Assembly (NCBI GenBank): GCA_036417435.1
Contig: CM070899.1
Location: forward strand, 67,969,001-68,033,000
Source of the DNA: Inia geoffrensis
Taxonomy: Eukaryota > Chordata > Mammalia > Artiodactyla > Iniidae
Length of the DNA stretch: 64,000 bases
Direction: 5' to 3'
Shown in pieces: positions 35,730 to 45,941 of the stretch. A program made the translations under genes and the position numbers. The stretch's first letter is position 1, and each line of letters begins with the position of its first letter. The notes below the pieces were generated by a model. That model had not been told where the DNA came from. It did no database searches and worked only from the letters and a program-made list of their open reading frames with translations.

Positions 35730-35747
35730 AAAAGTAAACATATTCTT

Positions 35748-36105
35748 GTGGGAGGGAGGAAGAATTAGATGAAGGTAGTCAAAAGGTACAAACTTCCAGT
35801 TACAAGAAAAATATATACTAGGGATGTCATTTATGACATGATAACAATAATTAACACTGCTGAATGTTATAAATGAAAGTTGTTAGCAGAGTAAATCCTA
35901 AGAGTTCTCATCATAAGGAAAAAATAATTTTTTAATCTATTTCTTTAATGTGGTATCTATATGAGATGATGGATGATCACTAAACCTGCTGTGGTAATCA
36001 TTTCATGACATATGTAAGTCAAATAATTATGTTGTACATCTTAAGCTTATACAGTGTGGTATGTCAATTATATCTCAGTAAAACTGGAAGGAAAAAAAAC
36101 CAAAC
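35748..36105 (+). mobile_element. L1 3' end, 5'-truncated, nested
   Basis: ATTATGTTGTACATCTTAAGC and TATGTCAATTATATCTCAG form the L1 end, followed by an A-rich tail. AAACATATTCTT flanks it at 35736-35747 and 36106-36117. Confidence 0.72.
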
Positions 36106-36805
36106 AAACATATTCTTACCATACAATCCAGAAATTATGGTCCTTAGTATTCATCCAAATGAGTTGAAAACTTAGGTCCATGTAAAAATTTGCACCTGGA
36201 TGTTTACAGAAGCTTATTTTTATTGCCAAAACTTGGAAGCATCCAAGATGTCCTTCAGTAGGTAGACGGATAAATAAACTTTGGTACATCCGGACAACAG
36301 AATATTATTCAGCCCTAAAAAGAAATGAGCTGTTAAGCCATGAAAATACATGAAAGAACATTAAATGCATATTACTAAATGAAACAAACCGACATGAAAA
36401 GGTTATATACTACATGATTTCAACTATATAACATTCTTGATAAGGTAAAACAACAGACAAGGTAAAAAGATTAGTGGTTGCTAGGAGCTAGGGGTGAATG
36501 GGATGAATACATAGAGCACAGGTGATTTTTTGGCCTGTGAAACTATTCTATAATGATGGATATGTGTGATGATATATTTGTCAAAATCCATAGACTATAT
36601 AACACCAAGAGTGAACTCTAATGTGAACTATGGACTTTGAGTGATAATGATGTGTCAATCTAGGTTTGTTAATTGTAACAAATGTACTATCCTGTGGGGG
36701 ATTTTGACAGTTGTGCATGTACAGGGGCAGGAGGTGTATGGGAATTCTCTGTATTTTCGGCTCAACCTTACTGCGAACCTAAACTGCTCTAAAAAAATAG
36801 TAGGA
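36106..36805 (+). mobile_element. Old L1M 3' end (continuation)
   Basis: Resumes the L1M interrupted at 35512: ATTCAGCCCTAAAAAGAAATG, then a 3' UTR with CAAATGTACTATCCTGTGGG and AACCTAAACTGCTCTAAAAA. Confidence 0.75.
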
Positions 36806-38979
36806 AATTAATGATTACAAAATGACCGATTACATTCTTTCATATTCAGAGCCTCTCAGAAATTGGGGAAAGCCACAGACATCCCCATTTCCAGTTAAAA
36901 GTTCAAGAAATGCCCAGACATTTTTGGTAGTGTATTTGAAATGTTTACAGCTAACAATGCTTTCGATACATTAAAAACTTAGTGTCATATAACTGTGTTA
37001 TTTATAAGATTTATTTTAAAAATTACTTCATTGTAATGCCAATCAGTGGGATAAGAGTTTAAATTTGAATGAACGTCTTCCTTTTTGATCTTGTTGAATG
37101 GTATATATATACCAACCAAATATATACCATACCATAATGGTATATATATACCAACTGCGTATATACTGAAGATCCTTCATGAAAGTGGGGCCTATACCAA
37201 AAGGCAGCCTGTTCCCTCTCCTCCCCCAAGAGGAGTCCTCTCCACATCTCTATGCCTCTCCACGTGGTCTTCGTAATGTTTGGCCAGCTCCAAACATGGT
37301 TCACACATTATTTTTGAAGCCTTCCAAGATATCATTACCTCCTTGATGGTCCCAATGTACCTGACAATATTATGTGATAAGTATGATCATGGAGCCAGAC
37401 ACAGTGGATGTGAATACATCTACCTTCCTCTAGACTTTTATAGTTTATTGAAGATGAGGTCTGTGACTTACTCACTGTACCTTACACTGCCTGGCACACA
37501 GCAATTCTTAAAGTTCATTATTCTTAGATTTTGACATCAAGGTGAAATATTAACATGTAAATATATCCTGGTTTCTTGGGACATATATTCAAGCACGGTC
37601 AGTTGCCTTCATCTGGGTCTCCTGTTTTCTGCAGGGTTTTATTCCTTTCCTTTAATGCTCTTTTTCCAGGACCTCATTTCAATTAAAAAATGATTCAATA
37701 ATAAAATCACAAAAAAGGTCAGCATTTTTGGATAAGGTTTCTTTAAAGTATATTATAGCCATTAATTTTCCAGGTAGGAAGTGGGTGGTATTAATAGAGA
37801 TGGTGAGGGAATAAAGGAAACTATACCTTTATATAATTATTTACATTCTGATCTATTTTTTTAAAAAGTATTTTAAAGATTTCTTCTCTATTCTTATTGC
37901 CAAAAACTAGGCCCTTTCTCTCTCCACTACTGTAGGATTTTAGCAATCTCCCAGTTAATCTCCTTGTCTAGGTAGCTCCTTTTAGCCATTCTGGACACTC
38001 TTGCCCTATACATCTTTGTAAGACTTTTATAATTTTTCCAGTCAATGTTCTAGTCCAGAACTTGTTAGCTTCCTCAGCCTAAATTTTGCATCCCACACAT
38101 TTAAGTCCCTGCTTACTTTAGCTCCTATCTTCTATATCATTGCTTAATGCTGGTTTTTGCTTGGGGCACAGGTCCTCTTTCCTTTGTTTCAGAACAGATC
38201 AGGCTTTGCCTGTATTCTTACTCCTCCCTTGAAGTGTTCACATTCTACCCATTCATTTTTCAAGTCCAAAAGGAATGCCACTTCCTCCTTGAAGATTTCC
38301 CTGGCAGCTCCAAGTCACATTCATAGTTCACAAATAATTATTCTCATGCGCTGTACTCGGGACAAGATAGTGGAATCCTCCACTCTTTTCTCTTAATTTG
38401 ACCTATTAACAGGAGACCTGGGAACCCTTACCTGCTACAATGGGACATGTACCTATTGATATCTGAGGTGCAAATCTGTAATTTCCAAAATACTAGTTCT
38501 TCAAGCATATGTAGCAGCTTCTCTGATTGCTTAAAGGAACACGACTCAAATACTATCATGTAATACTCATTTTCGTTTAAAAGATGAAAAAGTGATAGTA
38601 CAGTGGGTGTACGGGGCATGGGTTTACTTATCTCACAAACCAATGGATTCATTTCTTGATTTAAAAAAAAGCTATATTCACATTTCCAATTAATTACATC
38701 CTAAATGTCTCCAAGCCCGTCCCATAAGCAGGCATATTTTGTTTTCAACGCGTGTGAAATAAAACGTTTGAAGGTAATAATAATGGACATACTGGAGACT
38801 ACAACGCAGAGGAATAACTCAAAAGCACACTCGAGGAGCTGCTTCTACTGGGGACGCCACTGGGCCTGATTCACGCTTTTGGGAGCCGCAGTGCTCTCTC
38901 TCATCTGTACAATGCAGAGGATACTCGACAATATTTACCTCCCAGGGTGGTGGTGAAAGTTTTCCTTTCTGGTGAACTG
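36806..38979. other. Promoter-upstream sequence, nothing recognised
   Basis: AT-rich, with no CHR SINE. At 37098-37157 two near-identical palindromes (GGTATATATATACC) are separated by 25 bases. Composition starts to rise in GC at about 38,850. Confidence 0.5.
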
Positions 38980-40340
38980 CCGGGCGGCTTGCCTACCGAA
39001 GGGAGGCGCTTTTCTTCCCCCGACGCACTTCCGTGCGCGAGGAGCGATGACCAGCCGAGAGGGGAAGCTCGTGGCGGAGGTCGCCTGGGCCGCAGATTTG
39101 ACGGGCGGCGTCGGGGCCTTCAGCAGGAGCACGTCAAGTGTGTACACACCGTGCAAAACACGCTGAGCGTGCGTGCACCCATGTGCGCGGGGTGCTGGGA
39201 GTGCGCTCGGATTGACAACGAAGCGTGAAGACGCAGGGCGTACGACAGAAAAGCGACAGCCGACGAGGCTGCAGGAGTCCGAGGCCCCGGTAGCGGCGAC
39301 GACGCGTCCGGTCGCCCGGCGCCCCGGCTAGGCGCCCCAGCGCTGTGGGCCGACTGGTCTCCGCAGCGCCCCCCGTGGCGGCCGGCAGGGTCGAGCGGGG
39401 AGAGCATATTTGCTCCGCCTCCGCCGCGCACGGTTGCCCTCCGCAGTTTCCCCGCCCGGCTCTTACCCGACCCTCCACCCATCCCCCTCCCGGATCGCGA
39501 TGGACGCTACATCCCCCAGCCGCCGCCGCCGGCAGCACCGCGCGGGGCTCTGAGCAGCTGCAGGGCCTGAGGAGGCGCGTGCCGAAGACGGGACGTGAGC
39601 TGGCGGCCGCCGGTCTGGGGAACCTCTCGCTTCCCTGTCACCAGGTCCCGGCAGAGGAAGGGGAGGGACGAGACGCGGCTTTTCCTGTGCCGCCTGCCCG
39701 GCTCGACCTGCGCGGCCTGCAGCTTCCTGGGAACTCGAGGGCCGCGGCCGGGCCTTGCTCTGCCCGCGGCCTGCTTGGAGCTGGACCGGGGCGGTTTGGG
39801 ACGACAGGCCCGGGTAAGAGCTTGAGGGAAGGGGAGGCGGGAGCGCCTTGGGCAGTCGGAAAGGCCAGGCGTGGTGCAGGCATCTGGGATGCACGGCGGC
39901 GGGCCGGTAGCGAGACCCCGGACCCTGGTGAGGTCGGCGAGGCTGCCGCCGACTCACCCGCTTAGCCCCTTTGTTCCCCTCCCCCGGCCCTGCCCGCGTA
40001 GGGACCCGGCTTCTCCGAGCCGGAGCCCATGGCTGGCCCCCCTTGTCCTTGAGAAGGGTTCGCCGCCCGGCGGGGCCGGGGACGTCCCGCCGGGCCTCGG
40101 AGTTACGGGCGCCGCTCCCGGGAGACCCATCGCCCTGCCCGCCCCGGCGGCCTCCTCTCAGGCAGAAAGGCTTCCTGCTCCTCCTCCCAAACTTCCCCTC
40201 CTCCTCGACACAGGTACCCAGCTTAGCGGGGTTTGGTGCCGGAAAACCGGAGCGCGGTGCCTGCGTCTCCCGGTGCGGAGTCGGCTGGGCCCGGAGTGTT
40301 GGGTCATCCCTGCAGATCGCCGCCTTTGGGTGCCCAACGG
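38980..40340 (+). promoter_or_regulatory. HECTD1: CpG-island promoter and non-coding first exon region of HECTD1
   Basis: Composition changes abruptly from AT-rich flanks to about 1.3 kb of GC-rich, CpG-dense DNA, with no TATA box in a fitting place. GC-box cores (near 39102 and 39787) and an ETS-like ACTTCCG (near 39026) are visible. It lies about 1 kb upstream of the HECTD1 start-codon exon, which begins with a splice acceptor, so a non-coding first exon must lie upstream and this island is the natural place. The exact start site and donor cannot be fixed by eye. GT sites fitting a donor are at 39595 (GGAC|GTGAGC) and 39814 (CCGG|GTAAGA). Many long reading frames on both strands here are a by-product of few stop codons in GC-rich DNA and are not called as genes. 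Confidence 0.85.
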
Positions 40341-41141
40341 GACCTGCCGCTGGATTTATACACCTGCAGCTGGGTTACGTGGGACCCAAAGCTGTCCTTC
40401 CGTCAGGGCGCTTACGAGCTTTTGTAATGCTTATTGGGGCTGCTTCTCCGATGTTATTGCGGCTGTCCTTGTTGTTTTTAACTAACTGCCCCATTCTGTG
40501 GGGCTGGGGAAGGAGGACCGTAGATTGACCTATGTTCTGATCCGTAACGTGTTAGTCCATTGCACTTACTTTTAGCATTTCTTGTTAAACTTTTAAGAAC
40601 AGTTGTCAAGGCTGCCAAAATTCCTGATCAAGTCTTTATTCATAGATAGATCTTGTATCTAATTATCATTTGTATTTGGACATCTTAAGAAGAGCAGTAA
40701 ATAAATTGAGAAGTCAGGAGAATTTATGAAATTGGAGGTAATTTTAAAGTAGAAACTTAATTTGGGGAGGAATTGGATCGAAGTGCTTAGTCTCCTTAAA
40801 ATACTGAATCTAACCCTTATCAGAAGATCGGTTTTGGGTGGAGGAAGGGGAAAGAAGTTTGCTGGAAAAAAAAAAAAAGAACCTTTTTAGTAAGGTGTTG
40901 TTTGCTTTTTGGCGCAGACGTTAGTGATAAGCAGTAGTGGGATCCGAAGCTTGTTTGATTGTCTTTGACAAAGATGGCTCTGGTTTCCAGTTAAGCAGCA
41001 ACCTAATCAGCTTATACTCTTGTGCAAAACTGGTTTTTATTTAGTACAATGTATGAAGTTAAACCCGAGGAATAAGGAAAGTTGAAAAACTGCATTAAGC
41101 GCTCTATCGAAACATACTTATGAGTCTTTTCTAATTCCTAG
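40341..41141 (+). other. HECTD1: HECTD1 intron 1 (3' part)
   Basis: AT-rich sequence between the CpG island and the exon 2 acceptor. No repeats seen beyond a 13-base A run near 40867. The exact intron start is unresolved. Confidence 0.6.
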
Positions 41142-41275
41142 GAGGACACCACAAAAATTTGGCTCTAGCCGATGTAAAAGAAAAAAATTTTAAACCCACG
41201 CTGATCAGTCCTGGACATTTAGAGGACTTTTTGCCTTTACTTTTTAAATTTGAGCAAAGAAGGTTTTAAAAAACC
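41142..41275 (+). other. HECTD1: HECTD1 exon 2, 5' UTR portion
   Basis: The acceptor TTTTCTAATTCCTAG ends at 41141. The following 134 bases precede the start codon and contain a single upstream ATG at 41172, followed at once by TAA (41175-41177), a start-stop upstream ORF. The leader is AT-rich, unlike the GC-rich first-exon region. The exon start is inferred from the splice consensus and from the need to join a distant CpG-island exon. Confidence 0.8.
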
Positions 41276-41415
41276 ATGGCAGATGTGGATCCAGATACAT
41301 TGCTGGAATGGCTACAGATGGGACAGGGAGATGAAAGGGACATGCAACTAATAGCCCTTGAACAGCTATGCATGCTGCTTTTGATGTCTGACAACGTGGA
41401 TCGTTGTTTTGAAAC
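41276..41415 (+). CDS. HECTD1: E3 ubiquitin-protein ligase HECTD1, first coding exon (codons 1-46 plus two bases)
   Basis: The ATG at 41276 has a strong Kozak context (A at -3, G at +4). The 46 complete codons begin [20 protein letters not shown] and match the known HECTD1 N-terminus. The exon ends in codon 47 after AC, followed by the consensus donor GTAAGT at 41416. HECTD1 is a very large HECT-type ubiquitin ligase (about 2,600 residues in mammals) with N-terminal armadillo/HEAT-like helices, ankyrin repeats, a SUN-like domain, a MIB/HERC2 domain and a C-terminal HECT domain that carries ubiquitin on a cysteine. From family knowledge it acts in the cytoplasm and is needed for neural-tube closure and placental development. 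Only the start of the helical N-terminal region is here. No frameshift or stop is present. Confidence 0.96.
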
Positions 41416-41870
41416 GTAAGTACATCCCTTCATCATCTTCCTTTGGGGTTGCTGTAGGGACATCTACATAACATGTTTTCAACCATTTGCTGATTTCAGT
41501 TTGTGTAGAATTTTGTTTAGTGAGTTTTAAAACTATCTTTTAAAAAGCTCTTGCAGTTTTCCATTTACACTTTCCTGAGAAATAAAAATTGGTAGGTGAA
41601 CTACCTCTAGTAATGGTAATTGTCGATGACACAAATGCATGTTTATTGGATGAATAGGAATTAGTAGGGAATATTGATTTTAACCCATAGCTTGATTGAT
41701 TCAATTTCAAAACATGTTATGAGCTGGGAGAATACAAATACTTCTTTAAAGGTGGCTATTTCTGTATCAAGTAATTGGCTTAAATTGACCTGAAAATGCA
41801 GATGATAATGAACATATGTTCCCAACTGCCCTTTCTTCATTGGTGTTAAGTCTTAGGACACTGTACCTTT

Positions 41871-41993
41871 TTTGGGCGGTGGGGGGGGCAGTGCCACATG
41901 GCTTGCGAGATCTTAGTTCCCCCACCAGGGACTGAACCCAGGCTACTGCAGTGAAAGTGCTGAGTCCTAACCACTGGACCTTCAGGGAATTCC
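41871..41993 (-). mobile_element. Short tRNA-derived SINE (Bov-tA-like)
   Basis: Complement body ending GGGAATTCC. CTGTACCTTTT precedes it and CTGTACTTTGT follows. Confidence 0.9.
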
Positions 41994-42945
41994 CTGTACT
42001 TTGTTAAGCAAATCATTGCTTTGTAAATTTCAGTTTGGAGAGGGTATAAATTGGATGTTAACCATATAGCATGCTTTTCGGAATAATAGAAACAGACTTT
42101 GATGTTTGGAGAGTTTAAGCAGTTTTATTCAGAGGTTGTGTAGAATTTGTGCAAAAATGTAAAGGAACCAGTACTAGACTGGCCATTAATGCCATGTTTT
42201 TCCTCTTATGTGATACTTGCCCAGTTAGATTAACTGTTCTTCTGAATGCTGAACACGTTTGGTTTTCATTGTGTATTTTACATTTATATTTACAATTTTG
42301 AATTCCGGTGATAAGTAAATGAAAACTCAGATGCTTCTATATTTTTTGTAATGCCGTTTTGAAGTAATTAGTAGAAAAAGTTTGAGATGTTGACATAAAA
42401 TTTGGTATAATTATCTTAATTTCTTTGCGGTGAGAATAAAGGCTGAATTACTAAATTGACAAAGCATTTTTAATCATCTTCATTTTTGATTGATTAATGA
42501 AGATGAATTAATAAATGAATAGTTAATAATTCTTAGTTGTAAATCCCATTGAGACAGTACTATTATGATAAAAATCCTTATGAACAAAGTTCCCAAATCA
42601 CAGTCTGTTAGTGACTCCTTTATTTCAAGTAGTTATTGTTATTGGCAGACTCTGAGAACATAATAATTTTGCTGCTCTGTTAACGCTTGTTTTGGTCAGA
42701 TTCATAGAAAAGTGAAATAGGTTTTTGAACATTCATAAATTTCATTAGAGGGTTTTCATTGACCTGAGAATTACTTCTGGTATTTTAAAAAGTAAGTCAT
42801 ACCTACCAGTCAAATCAACTATCATGTCTTCCATTAAGTAGTAACATATAGTAGAGGTGTTTGTAATGGCATTTTTAAGAAGTGTTATTATATTGAAACA
42901 ATTTTAAAGGAAATTTTTATTTATTTAAAAAATTTTTTACTTTAC

Positions 42946-43038
42946 AAATTTATTTATTTTATTTTGGCTGTGTTGGGTCTTCGTTGCTGTGCATGGGCTT
43001 TCTCTGGTTGTGACGAGCGGGGGCTACCCTTCATTGCA
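42946..43038 (-). mobile_element. CHR-type SINE, truncated (tail half)
   Basis: TTGGCTGTGTTGGGTCTTCG ... GGGGGCTACCCTTCATTGC only, so the head half is missing. The intronic stretch 41994-42945 before it has no recognised feature. Confidence 0.85.
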
Positions 43039-43040
43039 TG

Positions 43041-43299
43041 GAGGTACCGTGGATGACTCAGGTTACAATGGATGATGATGCCGTTCAGTGAGAGAGAGCA
43101 CTGGAAGAGGACCATGTTTTTGGGGTTTGGGTTTTGGGTTTTTTTGGCCACGCCTCATGGCTTGTGGGATCTTAGTTCCCCAACCAGGGATTGAACCTGG
43201 GCCCCTGAAGTGAAAGCACCAAGTCCTAACCACTGGACTGCTAAGGAACTCCCATGTTTTGAGGGGCTGAGATCATGAGTGTGGTTGTGGCTAGATTCT
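43041..43299 (-). mobile_element. L2 fragment, first half of a split copy
   Basis: GATGCCGTTCAGTGAGAGAG, GAAGAGGACCATGTTTTGAGG (across a SINE) and GATCATGAGTGTGGTT match the antisense L2 body. The later part of the same element order resumes at about 44673. Confidence 0.6.
43121..43251 (-). mobile_element. Short tRNA-derived SINE (Bov-tA-like), nested in L2
   Basis: CCATGTTTT flanks it at 43112-43120 and 43252-43260. Confidence 0.9.
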
Positions 43300-43481
43300 C
43301 ATATCTGCTTTGCATTTATTGTGTTGCATTATGTTGTTTTGACTGAAATATATGAAAAAAAACTCATCCCCCATAGATGTAGCTGGAAAAGGGAGGAATG
43401 TTGTAATGACTTTTTGTGTGTAATTATGGATATTCTTCTTTGATATCGTACGTAAACTGAGGGGGGAGTGTAGTTTCTTTC

Positions 43482-43692
43482 TTTTTTTTTAATTAATTTT
43501 TATTGGAGTGTAGTTGCTTTACAATGTTGTGTTAGTTTCTGCTGTACAGCAGAGTGAGTCAGCCATATGTCCCCTCCTTTTTGGCTTTCCTTCCCATTTG
43601 GGTCACCACAGAGCATTGAGTAGAGTTCCCTGTGCTATACAGTAGTTTCTCATTAGCTATCTATTTTATGCATAGTAGTGTATAGGCAAGTG
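43482..43692 (-). mobile_element. L1 3' end, 5'-truncated, nested in the hAT relic
   Basis: TTTATTGGAGTGTAGTTGC, ACAATGTTGTGTTAGTTTC and CAGAGTGAGTCAGCCATATG are the antisense end of a young artiodactyl-type L1. TAGTTTCT flanks both sides. Confidence 0.85.
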
Positions 43693-43798
43693 ATAGTTTC
43701 TGAAGGGTTAGTTATAATGTGGGTTCTGAAATATCAGTGAACTTGTCATACTCTTGTGCATTAAAATCTGTTGGTCTCTTTGGTACTTTGAATGGGTT

Positions 43799-43968
43799 GT
43801 TTTTTTAAAAAATATTTATTTATTCTTTTGGCTGTGCTGGGTCTTAGTTGTGGCATGCAGGATCTTTAGTTGCGGCATGTGGGATCTAGTTCCCTGACCA
43901 GGGATAGAACCCAGGACCCCTGAATTGGGAGCACGGAGCCTTAGCCACTGGACTACCAGGGAGGTCCC
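43799..43968 (-). mobile_element. tRNA-derived SINE, ~170-bp form, nested in the hAT relic
   Basis: Complement of the same form seen at 34712. TGAATGGGTT / TGAGTGGATT flank it. Confidence 0.88.
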
Positions 43969-44672
43969 TGAGTGGATTTTTTTAAACCCATGTTTAAGTT
44001 TGAAAGATCATGCTCTGGTCATGTGAAAAGTATTGGTCTACTGAGTTATACAAATATTCCTAATGTTGCCATATGTCATTTTACAGTATCACAAACTCAT
44101 ATTTGTTATTATGACTACTAATCTCATCAGAAAGGTCTTTAAATATTGGAAAGCTCTGTCAAGCTCCTGGTGGCAGGTACAAGTTGTGATTTTTGCTTGA
44201 AAGCTTGAATGTTATCATTGGCAACAAATACTGTCAGTTGTTTTTCCTTGAAGTGAAAGGCTTACTTGGTTAATTTTTGAGAAAATGTTTGCCAGATATC
44301 CAAGTCTGAATAACCACAATTTGCCTGAAGTTCTTTCAAGTAAAAATGATGTTGCATGAAAAAATGTGGCTAGTTCAGCTCTCCAACAGTTGTACAAGTA
44401 CTCTTCCTATGCAGAAGTGCTTTATGCTTACTTTCCATTTCCTTAAGTAGGATATTAAAAAGATATGTATTCAAGGGTTGAGGTTTAGTAAAATAAATAA
44501 TTTTCCCCCCATGCTAGAGCTTGGCAGTGAAGAATACCATACAATTACTAGTGGTACAGTTTAGTGCCGCTGCCTTGATTCATGCTAAAGCACCAGCAGT
44601 TTTATCCACCATTGCTTTTGCATCATTAGTGCACGTCAATGCGGGGAAGAGAATGATTAAAGAAGAGAAAGA

Positions 44673-45260
44673 ACAATTATGTTGAATACTGGTGAGAGGT
44701 CAAGTAGGGTGAAGACTAAAAGGTGTCCTTTGGATTTAGCAACATTTCCAAGATCATTGATCTTTTTTTTTTAATAAATTTATTTGTTTTATTTATTCTT
44801 GGCTGCGTTGGGTCTTCATTGCTGCGCGCAGGCTTTCTCTAGTTGCAGTCAGCGGGGGCCACCCTTCGTTGCAGTGTGCGGGCTTCTCATTGCGGTGGCT
44901 TCTCTTGTTGCGGAGCACAGGCTCTAGAGTGCAGACTCAGTAGTTGTGGTGTATGGGCATAGTTGCACTGTGGCATGTGGAATCTTCCCGGACCAGGGCT
45001 TGAACCCGTGTCCCCTGCATCGGCAGGTAGATTCTTAACCACTGTGCCACCAGGGAAGTCCCAAGATCATTGATCTTAATGAGAGCTGAGTGGAGTGGCT
45101 TGAGGGCCAGATTTGAATGAGTTGAAGAAAGAAACGGAGACAGGGAGTATGGAAAAATTTTTGAGAAGTTGTATTGGAATGGGAGTGTGGGGCTTTTTCT
45201 TTTAGAGGTCAGAGAGTTAGGAGAGAAAAAAAAAAGAGGAGAGAGAATGGATAATTCATA
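44673..45260 (-). mobile_element. L2 fragment, second half, split by a SINE
   Basis: GAGAGGTCAAGTAGGGTGAAG, TTGGATTTAGCAACATTTCC and, after the SINE, GAGCTGAGTGGAGTGGCTTG and GGAGACAGGGAGTATGG match the antisense L2 consensus in order. Confidence 0.65.
44765..45062 (-). mobile_element. CHR-type SINE, long form
   Basis: Perfect 15-bp target repeat AAGATCATTGATCTT at 44750-44764 and 45063-45077. Confidence 0.95.
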
Positions 45261-45289
45261 GTATAAGGATTCTGAGAAACTGGGAGTAA

Positions 45290-45430
45290 TGTGCATAATG
45301 TGAATCACGTGGGGATCTTGTTAACATTGCAAATTCTGATTCAGTTGGTATGGTGTGGTGCCTGATATTCTGCATTCCTAGTATGCTCTCAGATAATGCT
45401 GAAGTTATTGGTTGGAAAATCCCACCTTGA
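45290..45430 (+). mobile_element. MER5A-like fragment
   Basis: GAATCACGTGGGGATCTTG, GCAAATTCTGATTCAGTTGG and CTGATATTCTGCATTCC. Confidence 0.6.
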
Positions 45431-45717
45431 GTATTAAAGCTTTGGTCCACCGGTGGAGAGATAGATTTAAGGTAGTGTGTTCCTTGTTGTAACACAGGAA
45501 AGAGGAAGATGTTTTAGGTTTGATGGTAAAAAGTTGAAGGGATTTCTGCCTGATGATGTCTGTTTTCTCCCTGAAGTAGGAGATTGAAAACAATGGTAAT
45601 ATCTAGAATTGGTATGGAGAGATGATTATGTTCATGCAGTGCTTGTGGCTTCATAGCAGATATCCCCACCTATAACCTAACTATACGCAGAGTTCCAGTC
45701 TTAAAATATTTTTATGG

Positions 45718-45932
45718 GGGCTTCCCTGGTGGCACAGTGGTTGAGAGTCCGCCTGCCGATGCGGGGGACGCGGGTGCGTGCCCCGGTCCGGGAAGATCCC
45801 ACATGCCGCGGAGCAGCTGGGCCCGTGAGCCATGGCCGCTGAGCCTGCGCGTCTGGAGCCTGTGCTCCGCAACAAGAGAGGCCACAGCAGTGAGAGGCCC
45901 ACGTACCGCAAAAAAAAAAAAAAAAAAAAAAA
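45718..45932 (+). mobile_element. CHR-type SINE, short form
   Basis: Very close to consensus, with a 25-base poly-A. ATTTTTATGG left, AATTTATGG right. Confidence 0.94.
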
Positions 45933-45941
45933 AATTTATGG

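Larger units (their letters stand above)
35001..35747 (+). mobile_element. Old L1M ORF2 end, interrupted by two SINEs
   Basis: CACTTACAATTCAACAAGAAAATG, GATATACAGGTAGCAAATAAG and CATATGCCATTAGGGA-type text is the decayed ORF2 3' region. It continues at 36106 after further insertions. Confidence 0.7.
43300..44672 (-). pseudogene. hAT (Charlie-type) DNA transposase relic, interrupted
   Basis: On the minus strand, conceptual pieces match hAT transposases. One, at 44215-44397, contains KLWLFRLGYLANIFSKINQV, close to the LWLF-LGYLADIF-KLN motif of Charlie/ZBED-type proteins. Another, at about 44525-44660, reads CTNDAKAMVDKTAGALA and aligns with the CTDGAxAM region of the catalytic core. Both contain or adjoin stops, so it is non-coding now. 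The element lies between two halves of one minus-strand L2 and has taken in a small L1 fragment (43482-43692) and a SINE (43799-43968). Terminal inverted repeats and the exact ends were not resolved. Family-level naming is uncertain. Confidence 0.75.

Noticed and set aside
39000..39560. A divergent protein-coding gene on the minus strand sharing the CpG island
   Set aside because: No start-codon exon with splice sites or recognisable protein was found on the minus strand. Divergent non-coding transcription cannot be ruled out from sequence.
38935..40528. Long open frames (up to about 206 codons) on both strands of the GC-rich island
   Set aside because: Several overlap in different frames on both strands. 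CpG islands lack stop codons by composition. None resembles a known protein, and the HECTD1 start codon lies downstream.
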